The notes beneath the pieces are model-generated. The model was not told where the DNA came from, did not search any database, and saw only the letters and a program-made list of their open reading frames with translations. DNA of 64,000 bases, taken from positions 372,001 to 436,000 of the forward strand of contig NZ_JAEHFV010000002.1 of assembly GCF_016522065.1 (NCBI RefSeq). The letters are read 5' to 3'. Position 1 is the first letter of the stretch. Each line of letters starts with the position of its first letter. Positions 17,317-26,774 of the stretch are shown piece by piece. A program made the position numbers and the translations under genes. This DNA is from Flavobacterium agrisoli. GTDB lineage: Bacteria > Bacteroidota > Bacteroidia > Flavobacteriales > Flavobacteriaceae.

Positions 17317-18374
17317 AAAAAACATTTATAAATGGAGTAAGTTGTATTTCGACTCAAAAAACATTTGATACTGTTTTTTTAGAAAAAGCTGTAGTTAATA
17401 CAAACGAAACGGTTCTTTCGATTGTTCCTCCGGTTTACAAAGATTATATTTCTCCTGCCGCAATTCGCCGAATGGCAAAAGGTGTCAAAAACGGAATCGT
17501 AGCTTCGGCTTTGGCGATGAAAGATGCGAACATCGAAAATGTTGACGCGATTATTACCGGAACGGGTTTGGGATGCATCGAAGATTCTGAAAAATTCCTG
17601 AAAAATATTCTGGACAACAACGAAGAATTTTTAACGCCAACTTCTTTTATTCAGTCGACTCATAATACTGTTGGTGCACAAATCGCACTTTCATTAGAAT
17701 GCAAAGGTTACAATTTTACGTATGTCAACGGCGCCGTTTCTTTTGAGGCGGCGCTTTTGGATGCCAAAATGCAGATTGAAGGAGAAGAAGCGAATTCAAT
17801 TTTAGTGGGTGGTGTTGATGAAAATGGTGCATATACTTTGTCTCTTTTTAAATTAGCCGGAAGAATCAAAAAAGAAAGCGATCTACCTTCCAACGTTTTA
17901 AATGCTAATTCAACCGGCGTTGTGTATGGCGAAGGCGCGAGTTTTTTTGTATTAGAAAATGAACGAAAAGAGTCAACTTATGCTGAAATTTTGGATGTTG
18001 AAATTAAAAACAAACTGGAAGAAACCGAAATCGAATCGGAAATAATTACGTTCTTAAGAAACAATAATTTACAAATCTCCAATCTTGATGCTGTTGTTTT
18101 AGGTTTTGACGGAAATTTAGAATCGGATATTTTTTATAAAAATCTAGCTGAAAATACTTTTGACCAAACACCGCAATTGTATTACAAACATTTGTGCGGC
18201 GCATACGACACCGCTTCGGCTTTTGGACTGTGGATAGCGTCAAAAATTTTAAAAACGCAGGAAATTCCGGAAATTGTAAAAGTAAATTCGGTTACAAAAT
18301 CAGCTTATAACACCATTTTATTATACAATCAGGTAAACGGAAAAAATCATAGTTTTACGTTACTTTCCAAATGA
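17313..18374 (+). CDS. Chain-length-factor-like KS-beta (cysteine replaced)
   Basis: This 353-residue KS-fold protein aligns with its upstream neighbour. The catalytic cysteine position is Ala141 (YVNGAVSF in place of STACSS), and the first histidine motif is replaced by VLGFDGN, while an LYYKHLCGAYDTASAF stretch retains a histidine. It therefore cannot perform the condensation and probably pairs with the KS at 16,117 to set chain length, as KS-beta or ApeC proteins do. It shares a 4-base overlap with both neighbours, suggesting fixed stoichiometry. Confidence 0.85.
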   Translation: MKKTFINGVSCISTQKTFDTVFLEKAVVNTNETVLSIVPPVYKDYISPAAIRRMAKGVKNGIVASALAMKDANIENVDAIITGTGLGCIEDSEKFLKNILDNNEEFLTPTSFIQSTHNTVGAQIALSLECKGYNFTYVNGAVSFEAALLDAKMQIEGEEANSILVGGVDENGAYTLSLFKLAGRIKKESDLPSNVLNANSTGVVYGEGASFFVLENERKESTYAEILDVEIKNKLEETEIESEIITFLRNNNLQISNLDAVVLGFDGNLESDIFYKNLAENTFDQTPQLYYKHLCGAYDTASAFGLWIASKILKTQEIPEIVKVNSVTKSAYNTILLYNQVNGKNHSFTLLSK

Positions 18375-19147
18375 TAACGCATAAAAACATATCTGTTTTT
18401 TTTATATTTTTATTGCTTTTACTACTTCTTCTGAATCTTTACACGGCAATACATTTTGGGTGGTTTGTTTTAATTCTTTTGATTTGGTTGGGAATAAATG
18501 CCTTTGGTTCTGCTCGAATTTCTTCGAATTATCATGTAAAAGCGTTCTGCCATAATCCGTTAGAAACAGAAAAAAAAATCGCTTTAACTTTTGATGATGG
18601 CCCAAGTGAATTTACTTTGGAAGTTTTAGAAGTTTTAAAAAAATACAATGCCAAAGCTACCTTCTTCTGCATTGGAAAAAATATCGAAAAACATCCAGAA
18701 ATTCTTGAAAAAGTGATTGCTGAAGGTCATTTAGTGGGAAATCATTCGTACAGTCATGCTACTTTTTTCGACTTATATCATGAAGATAAAATAACAGATG
18801 AACTCCGAAAAACAGACAAATTACTGGAAAAATACACCTCCAAAAAAATCAACTTTTTCCGTCCGCCTTATGGAGTCACGACACCTTCGATTCGAAGAGC
18901 TTTGAAAATTACAAAACACAAAGTAATCGGTTGGAATATTCGTTCGCTTGACGGCGGCACAAAAAATCAACAATTAATTTTGAACCGAATTAAAAAACGA
19001 ATTTCTCCCGGCGGAATTGTACTTTTGCACGACACGGGAAAGCACTCTGTTTTGGTATTGGAACAGTTTTTGCAATTTTTACAGCAAAACAATTATGAAG
19101 TGGTTTCTGTGGAAGAACTTTTGAATCTTAAAGCTTATGCGGACTAA
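18371..19147 (+). CDS. NodB-type polysaccharide deacetylase with N-terminal membrane helices
   Basis: This 258-residue protein has two hydrophobic segments (about 8-40), then a NodB domain. It shows LTFDDGPSEF (catalytic Asp and metal Asp), HSYSHATF (HxxxH metal ligands), RPPYGVT and LLHDTGKHS. The family removes acetyl groups from amino sugars using a divalent metal. It lies amid export genes and overlaps the LolA gene by 11 bases. Polysaccharide deacetylase genes recur in flexirubin clusters, but why pigment deposition needs one is unclear. The active site would face the periplasm. Confidence 0.92.
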   Translation: MITHKNISVFFIFLLLLLLLLNLYTAIHFGWFVLILLIWLGINAFGSARISSNYHVKAFCHNPLETEKKIALTFDDGPSEFTLEVLEVLKKYNAKATFFCIGKNIEKHPEILEKVIAEGHLVGNHSYSHATFFDLYHEDKITDELRKTDKLLEKYTSKKINFFRPPYGVTTPSIRRALKITKHKVIGWNIRSLDGGTKNQQLILNRIKKRISPGGIVLLHDTGKHSVLVLEQFLQFLQQNNYEVVSVEELLNLKAYAD

Positions 19148-19766
19148 ACTATTTTTATTCTTTTTTATACTAATCGGCTTGAATGTATCGGCGCAAGAAC
19201 AAAAAATGACCGAGGCCGAAATTAGCACTTTTAAGCAACAAGTAAATGTGGTTTCGAAAAAAATCAAAACCTTAAGTACCGATTTTGTTCAGTACAAACA
19301 TTTGGATTTTCTGTCAAAAGACATTGAAACTTCAGGGAAAATGTATTTTAAAGAACCGGCGTTGTTGTCTTGGCAATACAAAAAACCATATAATTACAGC
19401 ATCGTTTTCAAGAACGGAAAAATTCTGATTAACGACGAAGGAAAGAAAAGTGCGGTTGATATTGGCAACAGCAAAATCTTTGCAAGAATTAACAAATTGA
19501 TTGTTGGAAGCGTGAGCGGCAACATGTTTGACGATGCGGCATTTACGATTTCGTATTTTAAATTGAAAGGTAAAAATCTGGCAAAATTCATTCCGAAAGA
19601 GGCGACTTTGAAAAAATACATCAAACAAATTGAACTGACTTTTGATAAAGAAGATGCTAGTGTGGTTCAGGTAAAATTGCTGGAATCCTCTGAAGATTAT
19701 ACCCGAATTGTACTAAAAAATAAAGTAATCAATGCAAAAATCGACGAATCCGTTTTTACTAATTAA
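19137..19766 (+). CDS. LolA-like outer-membrane lipoprotein carrier protein
   Basis: This 209-residue protein has a signal peptide (cleavage near VSAQE) and the LolA beta-barrel pattern: TDFVQYKHLDFLSKDIETSGKMYFKEPALLSWQY, then GKILINDEG. LolA proteins ferry lipidated cargo across the periplasm. Pigment clusters of the aryl-polyene type carry such a dedicated copy (ApeG-like), presumably to carry the hydrophobic pigment. It overlaps the deacetylase by 11 bases and the next lipoprotein gene by 35 bases. Confidence 0.9.
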   Translation: MRTKLFLFFFILIGLNVSAQEQKMTEAEISTFKQQVNVVSKKIKTLSTDFVQYKHLDFLSKDIETSGKMYFKEPALLSWQYKKPYNYSIVFKNGKILINDEGKKSAVDIGNSKIFARINKLIVGSVSGNMFDDAAFTISYFKLKGKNLAKFIPKEATLKKYIKQIELTFDKEDASVVQVKLLESSEDYTRIVLKNKVINAKIDESVFTN

Positions 19767-20367
19767 TTGCTTTTGGCTGCTTGTTTTGGTTTCTTGCAGT
19801 TCGGTTTCAAAAAACTATACACCAAAAGAATTAGACCAAACCAAAATTGAAGTTCCTTATTTTGCCAATTCGAAAAACGATTATGTTTACAAAACTAATA
19901 TTTCGGTGTACGGTCACGAAATGTCTGGGATTTTCATTGCCAAAAAAATAAACTATACCACGCACCGTGTTGTTTTTACTACCGAATTTGGCAATAAACT
20001 ACTCGATTTTGAAATTTCTGAAAACGATTTTAAAATCCATTCAATAGTATCAGAATTAGACCGAAAAATCCTGATTAACACTTTAAAAGAAGATTTTCGA
20101 TTGTTATTAAAACAAGATTTTAAAATTGAGCAAGCTTTTGAAAATGAAAACTTTATCATTTACAAATCAGCCGATGGTAATCAGGATAACTATCTTTTTT
20201 TAACTAAAAAAGAGTCGAAATTGGAAAAAATCATTCGTGCCTCTCACACAAAAGAAAAAATAACAATTACTTTTACTTCCGAAAACGATAGTTTTGCTCA
20301 AAAAGTCGTCATTTTACATCAAAACATCAAGTTAAAAATCGAGTTAAATTATTTTAAATCAGAATAA
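19732..20367 (+). CDS. Hypothetical lipoprotein downstream of LolA
   Basis: This 211-residue protein has a lipobox ending in VLVSC, with Cys22 as the lipidation site. The rest is beta-rich and basic, with no motif I recognise. In aryl-polyene clusters a DUF3261 lipoprotein occupies the same place next to LolA and the MMPL transporter, so it may be a LolB-like acceptor at the outer membrane. That is inference from context. It overlaps the LolA gene by 35 bases in another frame. Confidence 0.75.
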   Translation: MQKSTNPFLLINCFWLLVLVSCSSVSKNYTPKELDQTKIEVPYFANSKNDYVYKTNISVYGHEMSGIFIAKKINYTTHRVVFTTEFGNKLLDFEISENDFKIHSIVSELDRKILINTLKEDFRLLLKQDFKIEQAFENENFIIYKSADGNQDNYLFLTKKESKLEKIIRASHTKEKITITFTSENDSFAQKVVILHQNIKLKIELNYFKSE

Positions 20368-20401
20368 AACAATTCTTAATTCTAATCTTAAACCAAATAA
20401 A

Positions 20402-21001
20402 ATGAAAAAAATTACCCTAATCGCTTTTGTATTTTTAATGAGTCTTGTGAAATTACAGGCGCAAGTAACCGTAAGCCCCGGAATTCGAGGCGGTTTAAAC
20501 ATTTCAAACCTGACCAATTTTGACAGCGATCCTAAATCAGATTTTTATGCCGGGGGTTTTGTAGCGATAAAATTCAATAAATATTTTACACTTCAGCCTG
20601 AATTGACTTATACGCGACAAGGTGCAGAAGTTCGTGAATTTGAAATTGGAGGACCGGGATCGCGTACTGTAAATTACGATTTAAATTATATCTCTATTGG
20701 AGCTGTTGCTAAATTTCATTTTGGCGGAGGCGGATTTCATATTTTAGGCGGTCCTTCATTAGATATTAAAACAGATGATAATTTTCCTGCATACGATTAT
20801 AATCCTATTGGAACCGACTTTTCAATTGTTGGAGGTATTGGGTATACTTTACCGAACGGATTAGGTTTTGAAGCACGATTTAAACAAGGTTTAATCGATA
20901 TTTACGGATACGATGGTATTGATAGCAACTACTATTATGATGATCTTATCTTAAATACCGTTTTCCAATTTGGAATTAGTTATACGTTTAAAGTGAAATA
21001 A
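20402..21001 (+). CDS. Outer-membrane beta-barrel protein (PorT-like)
   Basis: This 199-residue protein has a signal peptide (cleavage near LQAQ) and alternating beta strands typical of eight-stranded barrels, such as PGIRGGLNISNL, GGFVAIKFNKYFTLQPELTYTRQG and FGISYTFKVK, ending in a charged aromatic strand. The PorT/OmpX-like family is widespread in Bacteroidota. Its place among pigment export genes suggests an outer-membrane role in flexirubin positioning, though no direct evidence is visible. It is followed within 3 bases by a dehydratase gene. Confidence 0.85.
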   Translation: MKKITLIAFVFLMSLVKLQAQVTVSPGIRGGLNISNLTNFDSDPKSDFYAGGFVAIKFNKYFTLQPELTYTRQGAEVREFEIGGPGSRTVNYDLNYISIGAVAKFHFGGGGFHILGGPSLDIKTDDNFPAYDYNPIGTDFSIVGGIGYTLPNGLGFEARFKQGLIDIYGYDGIDSNYYYDDLILNTVFQFGISYTFKVK

Positions 21002-21004
21002 ACT

Positions 21005-21376
21005 ATGGTTTTAAAAGACTTTTACCAAATACTTTCGGAAGAAAAAACAGCAGATGCCAAACATACGATTACGATTTTGGTTAATGAAAAACACGAAATT
21101 TTCAAAGGTCATTTTCCGGGAAATCCGATTATGCCTGGTGTTTGCATGATTCAGATTATTAAAGAAGTAACCGAGAACTTGACGCAAAAAACGTTGATGA
21201 TGCAAACACTTTCTAATGTCAAATTTATGGCTTTAATTAATCCCGAAGTGAATCCGGAACTGCGTTTGGAATTGGACATTAGCCTAACCGAAGACAATTT
21301 GGTAAAAGTAAAAAACACCACCTATTTTAACGATACCGTTGCTTTGAAATTGAGTACAATTTTTAAAAAAATATAA
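21005..21376 (+). CDS. ApeI-like 3-hydroxyacyl-ACP dehydratase
   Basis: This 123-residue hotdog protein carries FKGHFPGNPIMPGVCMIQII, the FabZ/FabA-like HFPGxPxxPG motif with the catalytic histidine. The usual glutamate after the loop is replaced by Gln (MIQIIKE). It belongs to the ApeI-like branch, which dehydrates 3-hydroxyacyl-ACP and can pair with an ApeP-like subunit such as the one at 8,402. It is the third hotdog dehydratase of the cluster. It starts 3 bases after the beta-barrel gene. Confidence 0.85.
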   Translation: MVLKDFYQILSEEKTADAKHTITILVNEKHEIFKGHFPGNPIMPGVCMIQIIKEVTENLTQKTLMMQTLSNVKFMALINPEVNPELRLELDISLTEDNLVKVKNTTYFNDTVALKLSTIFKKI

Positions 21377-21378
21377 AG

Positions 21379-21864
21379 ATGAAACTGCTGCTAACATTGT
21401 TATTGTGGGTAAATTTTGTAGGTGCTCAGGATTTGACTGAAATTAGAAAAATATACCAAACTGTAACCAAATCGGATGCAAATGCTAAAGAATTCACAGC
21501 AAAATTAACTGGTATTTCGACAGATGACGAACCCATTTTAGTTGCCTATAAAGCGGCTTCGATTTTGTTAGATTCGAAGCTCGAAAAAAAAGTACAAGAC
21601 AAAATGGATCGCTTTAAAGAAGGTGCGTTACTTTTAGAATCTACCGTAAAAAAACAACCGACTAACATCGAAATCCGTATGATTCGATTGAGTATTCAGG
21701 AAAATGTTCCGCCGATAACCGGTTACAAAAAAAATATCAAAGAGGATAAAAAATTCCTGACGGATCATTATGCTTCGCAAAATGCAGCCTTAAAAGCCTA
21801 TTTAAAAGATTTTGTTTTACAGTCAAAAAGTTTCTCCGAAAAAGAGAAGCAATTTGTAAAGTAA
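21379..21864 (+). CDS. Small secreted protein of the flexirubin cluster
   Basis: This 161-residue protein begins with a signal peptide (residues 1 to about 17, cleavage near VGAQD). The mature part is helical and lysine-rich, with AYKAASILLDSKLE and NIEIRMIRLSIQENVPPITGYKKNI stretches that resemble helical repeat proteins. I do not recognise a family. It starts 2 bases after the dehydratase gene and ends 15 bases before the glycosyltransferase gene, so it is part of the operon. A periplasmic role is likely. Confidence 0.7.
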   Translation: MKLLLTLLLWVNFVGAQDLTEIRKIYQTVTKSDANAKEFTAKLTGISTDDEPILVAYKAASILLDSKLEKKVQDKMDRFKEGALLLESTVKKQPTNIEIRMIRLSIQENVPPITGYKKNIKEDKKFLTDHYASQNAALKAYLKDFVLQSKSFSEKEKQFVK

Positions 21865-21879
21865 ACTCATATAAACCTC

Positions 21880-23055
21880 ATGAAATCACAGCAAGAATTG
21901 CTTCGTTCGACTAACTATTGCGTTATTGTTCCCACCTACAATAATCAAAAAACACTGAAAAAAGTAGTGGATGCTGTTTTAGATTTCACCACAAATATCA
22001 TCATCGTCAATGATGGTTCAACTGATTCTACGAGCGAAATTTTAAAATCGTATTCGCAGTTAACACAAATTCATCATCCGCAAAATTTAGGAAAAGGACG
22101 TGCGCTTCGAAATGGTTTCAGAAAAGCATTAGAACAAAATTTTCAATACGCCATCACCATCGATTCTGACGGGCAACATTTTGCTTCCGACATTCCGAAA
22201 TTTATTGACGAAATTCAAAAAGAACCCAACTCACTTTTAATTGGAAGCCGCAACATGACACAAGAAGGTGTACCCAAAAAAAGCAGTTTTGGTAACAAAT
22301 TCTCGAATTTTTGGTTCAAGTTCGAAACCGGGATTAAGCTCGACGACACTCAGTCTGGTTTTCGTTTGTATCCGCTTCTGTTGCTTCCAAAACGATTTTA
22401 CACCAATAAATTTGAGTTTGAAATTGAAGTAATAGTACGATCGGCATGGAAAGGAATTACAGTAAAAAACATTCCGATTCAGGTTTTGTACGATCCTGCC
22501 GAGCGGGTTTCGCATTTTCGCCCGTTTCGTGATTTTACCCGAATCAGCATTCTAAATACGGTTTTGGTCACCAATGCTTTGCTCTACATCAAACCGCGTG
22601 ATTTTTTTAGAAAAGCAAAAAAAAAAGGATTTAAAAAATTCTTTCTCGAAGATATTTTAGAAAGTAATGATTCTAATTTCAAAAAATCGGCATCCATTGC
22701 CTTGGGAATTTTTATTGGGTTTTCGCCTTTTTGGGGCTTTCAGACCATTTTGCTTTTTACTTTTGCCGCCTTATTCAAACTCAACAAAGTCATTGCTTAT
22801 CTGGCTTCTAATGTGAGTTTCCCACCTTTTATTCCGTTTGTAATTTATGGATCTCTTAAAATGGGAAGCTTTTTTGTTGCTAATGATTCCATTTTAATTT
22901 TAGACAGTTCGCTCACATTTGATGATATTCAAAAAAATGCTACACAATATATCGTAGGAAGTCTTATTTTAGCATCCGTTTCGGCGCTAATCGTTGGTTT
23001 GATTAGTTATTTACTTTTAACGGCTTTCTCCCAAAAAGCGGTCGAAAAAATATAG
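21880..23055 (+). CDS. Glycosyltransferase family 2 fused to DUF2062 membrane domain
   Basis: This 391-residue protein has a GT2 domain (about 12-230) with VPTYNNQKTL, IIVNDGSTDST and IDSDGQH (DxD-like). DUF2062 follows from about 260, with SIALGIFIGFSPFWGFQTILLF and two further membrane helices. The GT2 part resembles dolichyl-phosphate mannose synthases. In pigment clusters such an enzyme might glycosylate a lipid or carrier; in aryl-polyene loci GT/acyltransferase proteins are also present. The precise acceptor cannot be read. The gene is flanked by short gaps (15 and 41 bases). Confidence 0.9.
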   Translation: MKSQQELLRSTNYCVIVPTYNNQKTLKKVVDAVLDFTTNIIIVNDGSTDSTSEILKSYSQLTQIHHPQNLGKGRALRNGFRKALEQNFQYAITIDSDGQHFASDIPKFIDEIQKEPNSLLIGSRNMTQEGVPKKSSFGNKFSNFWFKFETGIKLDDTQSGFRLYPLLLLPKRFYTNKFEFEIEVIVRSAWKGITVKNIPIQVLYDPAERVSHFRPFRDFTRISILNTVLVTNALLYIKPRDFFRKAKKKGFKKFFLEDILESNDSNFKKSASIALGIFIGFSPFWGFQTILLFTFAALFKLNKVIAYLASNVSFPPFIPFVIYGSLKMGSFFVANDSILILDSSLTFDDIQKNATQYIVGSLILASVSALIVGLISYLLLTAFSQKAVEKI

Positions 23056-23056
23056 T

Positions 23057-23064
23057 TATTTTTG
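23057..23064 (+). promoter_or_regulatory. Candidate -7 element ahead of the MMPL fusion gene
   Basis: TATTTTTG, fitting TAnnTTTG, lies just after the glycosyltransferase stop and 33 bases before the MMPL start. No TTG is present 17-23 bases upstream. It could give the export and late genes an internal promoter. Confidence 0.3.
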
Positions 23065-23096
23065 CCATTAGTATTGGGTAAAATTCTCCTTAAATC

Positions 23097-26000
23097 ATGC
23101 ATCACTACTTTTACGCCATTCATTTATTTGTAACTCGAAGAAAATCGCTATCGGTTTTTTTGGCTGTTTTGATGCTTTTTATGTTCGGATTTTTCGCTTC
23201 TCAAATCAAATTTGAAGAAGACATTACCAAATTAATTCCAACAAACGATAAGGCTGATGTTACCGCTAAAGTTTTAAAACAACTCAATTTTGCAGATAAA
23301 ACCACCGTTATTTTCAAACTCGAAAAAAAAGGTTCTGTCGATGATTTGAAAGAAATGGCGACTGCCTTTTCAGACAGCGTTTCCAACTCCTGCAAACCTT
23401 TCATCAGCGGAATTCAAGGAAAAATTGACGAAGAAAACATTCAGGAAACGATTGATTTTGTTTACCAAAACCTGCCACTTTTTCTAGATGAAAAAGATTA
23501 TGCGAGCATCGAATACAAACTGCAAAAAGACAGCATTGCCGCAACGGTTCAGGGAAATTACAAATCGATTATTTCGCCTTCCGGATTTATTACAAAAGAT
23601 TTTATACAGCGGGATCCGTTTGGGATTTCGTTCATTGCTTTAAAAAAATTACAGCAACTTAATCTAGGTGACGATTTTACGCTCGAAAATGGTTTTGTAA
23701 TGACGAAAGATAAAACCAAATTATTACTTTTTATCACTTCCAATATTCCATCAAGCGAAACGGCTAAGAATACCATTTTTGCTGAAAAGTTGAAATCGAT
23801 TCAGGAAAATCTAAATACGAAATTTAAAGGAAAAACTTCGATTAGTTATTTTGGTTCAGCTTTAATTGCGGTTGCCAATGCTAATCAAATTAAGCATGAT
23901 ATCATTTTGACCACATCCATCGCGATGTTTACTTTAATGTTGATTCTGATTTTATTTTACCGTAAAATCCTGATTCCGATTATCATTTTTATTCCAACAC
24001 TGTTTGGTGGTTTGTTTGCGGTGGCATTTTTATACTTTGTAAAGGAACAAATTTCGGCCATTTCGCTCGGAATTGGCTCAATTTTACTCGGAATTACGAT
24101 CGATTATTCCATTCATATTCTTACGCACTACAAACACAACAGCGATATTAAAACCTTGTACAAAGACATCACGATGCCGGTCATCATGAGCAGTTCGACC
24201 ACGGCGGTTGCTTTTTTATGTCTGCTTTTTGTAAAATCAGATGCGCTAAATGACCTTGGCATTTTTGCTGCCGTAATCGTTATGGCTTCGGCTGTTTTTT
24301 CGCTTTTGATTGTTCCTCATTTATATAAACCAAACGGAAATCCGACAGAACAAAAGAAAAATGTAATCGATAAACTGGCGCATTTTTCTTTTCATAACAA
24401 TAAAATCTTAATCGGACTTTGTGCTATCATTACGATTATTTGTTTTTTCACATATAATAATGTCGGATTTAATAACGATTTATCGCAACTGAATTTTATT
24501 CCGAACGAAATCAAAGCTGCCGAAAAACAATTGGAAGAAAGTACGAGTTTAACTTCCAAAACCATTTATGTCGCATCGTACGGAAAAACGATGGAAGAAG
24601 TTTTACAACACAACAGCCGACTTTTTAAAGATTTATCGAAAGAAAAACAACAAGATAAAATTTTAAACTTTAGTTCTGTTGGCGGTATTGTGCTTTCGCA
24701 AAAAGAACAAATCGAAAAAATCAAGAAATGGAATTCGTTCTGGAATTCACAGAAAAAACAATTCGTACAATCGGAATTAATTGCTGAAAGCGCTAAACTT
24801 GGCTTTAAACCTTCGACTTATACGTTGTTTTTTGATCATTTAGATTTTGATTTCAAACCCATTTCTGCGGCTGAATTCCTCAAAATCAAAGCGCTTCATT
24901 TACAAGAATTCATAACCGAAAAAAATGGTTTTTATACGATTTCAACTTTAGTAAAAGTATCGCCAAAACAACGAGACGCTTTTGTAAAATCGGCTTCAAC
25001 TAAAGAAAATATAATTGCAATCGATCGTCAGCAGATGAACGAAACGTTTTTCAGCACTTTAAAAACCGATTTTAATTCACTGGTAAATTACTCTTTTCTT
25101 GCTGTAATTTTAATTCTGTTTTTCTTTTTCAGAAGAATCGAATTGGTAATTGTTAGCTGTATTCCGATTGCGTTAACGGGAATTGTAACCGCAGGAATTA
25201 TGGGCATTTTTGGCATTCAGATGAATATTTTCAGTATGATTGTGTGTACCCTTATTTTTGGTCACGGAGTTGATTTTAGTATTTTCATGACCAGTGCGCT
25301 TCAAAAAGAATATACGACCGGCAAAAATGAAATAGCAATTTACAGAACCTCGATAATTCTAGCGGTTATCACGACCATTTTAGGAATTGGTGCCCTGATT
25401 TTTGCACAACATCCTGCTTTAAAATCCATTTCATCGGTTTCGTTAATTGGGGTTTTTGCAGCGCTAATTATCACGTTTATCTTCTACCCGATTTTGTTTA
25501 AACTGGTAATATCGAATCGACCAGAAAAAGGAAATCCGCCTTTTCAGTTGCCCACTTTTGTTCATGGTGTAATTTCGTTTGCTTATTACGGTTTGGGCGG
25601 CATCGTAATGTCGGTTTTCAGTTTTACGATTATGCCGATTTTACCTTTTAGCAAAAAATCAAAAATGAAAGCTTTCCGATATGTGATTTCAAAATTCATG
25701 AAATCGGTCTTGTATTCCAATCCGTTTATTCGCAAAAAAGTAGTGAATAATTTCAATGTAACGTTTGAAAAACCGGCCGTAATTATTGCCAATCATGCTT
25801 CATTTTTAGACATTTTAGCGATTGGGATGCTGAGTCCGAAAATCATTTTCTTGGTAAGCGATTGGGTGTATAACTCACCTATTTTTGGCGGTGTGGTGAG
25901 AAAAGCTGGGTTTTATCCCGTTTCGGAAGGTTTGGAAGGTGGAGTTGAACATTTACGAAAAAAAATAGAACAAGGTTATTCTTTAATGGTTTTTCCTGAG

Positions 26001-26774
26001 GGAACCCGTTCCGAGAGCAACGTCATCAAACGATTTCATAAAGGCGCTTTTTTTCTAGCGGAAACATTCAATTTGGATATTCTCCCGATTGTAATTCACG
26101 GCGCTTCGGAGTTAATTCCGAAAGGCGATTTTGTTATTCATCACGGAAAATTAACGGTTACGATTTTAGAAAGAATTACACCCGAAAATCATTCGTTCGG
26201 GAAAAATTATACCGAAAGAACCAAGCAAATCAGTACCTTTTTCAAAACCAAATTTCATAAAATCCGACAAGAATTAGAAGGCCCAGATTATTTCAAAAAA
26301 ATGCTTATTGCCAGTTACGATTATAAAGAAAATGACGTTGTACAACTTGTAAAACAAGATGTAAAAACAAATTTAGAAACCTATTACCTTTTAAATCAGT
26401 ATCTTTCGGCGAAAGCTAAAATTCTGCATTTAGCCAACGATTACGGGCAACTGGATGTTTTACTGGCATTACAGGAACCACAGCGAAAAATAGTTTCTTT
26501 TATAAATGATGAAGAAAAACGCGCGGTAGCCAAAACCAATTATTCAGCTAAAAAGAGAAAAATAACGTATCTCGAAAAATTAGAATTGCCACTTGAAAAT
26601 CATTACGATGCAGTTCTAATTTCCAGCGAAAGTTATCAAGAAGAAATCAAAAAAATAATTCCAGTTGCTTCTTCTATAATTTTAGTGAATTGTTCCCGCT
26701 TGAAAAATCAGTTAACCGATTTTGAAATTGTTGCCGAAGAAAATGCTTTAATCGTTTTAAAGAAAAAAGGATGA
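23097..26774 (+). CDS. MMPL/RND transporter fused to PlsC acyltransferase and a degenerate methyltransferase-like domain
   Basis: The 1,225-residue protein joins three parts. Residues 1 to about 850 form an MMPL/RND exporter, with a first helix near 17-37, a periplasmic domain, clusters of helices at about 270-410 and 660-810, and loops such as SLGIGSILLGITIDYSIHI. Residues about 880-1070 carry a PlsC-type acyltransferase with NHASFLD (His900, Asp905) and FPEGTRS (966-972). Residues about 1080-1225 follow a Rossmann pattern (ILHLANDYGQLDVLLAL, VSFINDEEKR, YDAVLIS) like a SAM methyltransferase but without the glycine-rich loop. The exporter corresponds to ApeM-like proteins. It probably moves and acylates a lipid or pigment. 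Confidence 0.9.
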   Translation: MHHYFYAIHLFVTRRKSLSVFLAVLMLFMFGFFASQIKFEEDITKLIPTNDKADVTAKVLKQLNFADKTTVIFKLEKKGSVDDLKEMATAFSDSVSNSCKPFISGIQGKIDEENIQETIDFVYQNLPLFLDEKDYASIEYKLQKDSIAATVQGNYKSIISPSGFITKDFIQRDPFGISFIALKKLQQLNLGDDFTLENGFVMTKDKTKLLLFITSNIPSSETAKNTIFAEKLKSIQENLNTKFKGKTSISYFGSALIAVANANQIKHDIILTTSIAMFTLMLILILFYRKILIPIIIFIPTLFGGLFAVAFLYFVKEQISAISLGIGSILLGITIDYSIHILTHYKHNSDIKTLYKDITMPVIMSSSTTAVAFLCLLFVKSDALNDLGIFAAVIVMASAVFSLLIVPHLYKPNGNPTEQKKNVIDKLAHFSFHNNKILIGLCAIITIICFFTYNNVGFNNDLSQLNFIPNEIKAAEKQLEESTSLTSKTIYVASYGKTMEEVLQHNSRLFKDLSKEKQQDKILNFSSVGGIVLSQKEQIEKIKKWNSFWNSQKKQFVQSELIAESAKLGFKPSTYTLFFDHLDFDFKPISAAEFLKIKALHLQEFITEKNGFYTISTLVKVSPKQRDAFVKSASTKENIIAIDRQQMNETFFSTLKTDFNSLVNYSFLAVILILFFFFRRIELVIVSCIPIALTGIVTAGIMGIFGIQMNIFSMIVCTLIFGHGVDFSIFMTSALQKEYTTGKNEIAIYRTSIILAVITTILGIGALIFAQHPALKSISSVSLIGVFAALIITFIFYPILFKLVISNRPEKGNPPFQLPTFVHGVISFAYYGLGGIVMSVFSFTIMPILPFSKKSKMKAFRYVISKFMKSVLYSNPFIRKKVVNNFNVTFEKPAVIIANHASFLDILAIGMLSPKIIFLVSDWVYNSPIFGGVVRKAGFYPVSEGLEGGVEHLRKKIEQGYSLMVFPEGTRSESNVIKRFHKGAFFLAETFNLDILPIVIHGASELIPKGDFVIHHGKLTVTILERITPENHSFGKNYTERTKQISTFFKTKFHKIRQELEGPDYFKKMLIASYDYKENDVVQLVKQDVKTNLETYYLLNQYLSAKAKILHLANDYGQLDVLLALQEPQRKIVSFINDEEKRAVAKTNYSAKKRKITYLEKLELPLENHYDAVLISSESYQEEIKKIIPVASSIILVNCSRLKNQLTDFEIVAEENALIVLKKKG

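Noticed and set aside
24000..26000. Minus-strand open frames inside the MMPL gene and other large genes
   Set aside because: They are reverse-frame artefacts of long plus-strand coding sequences with no family motif.
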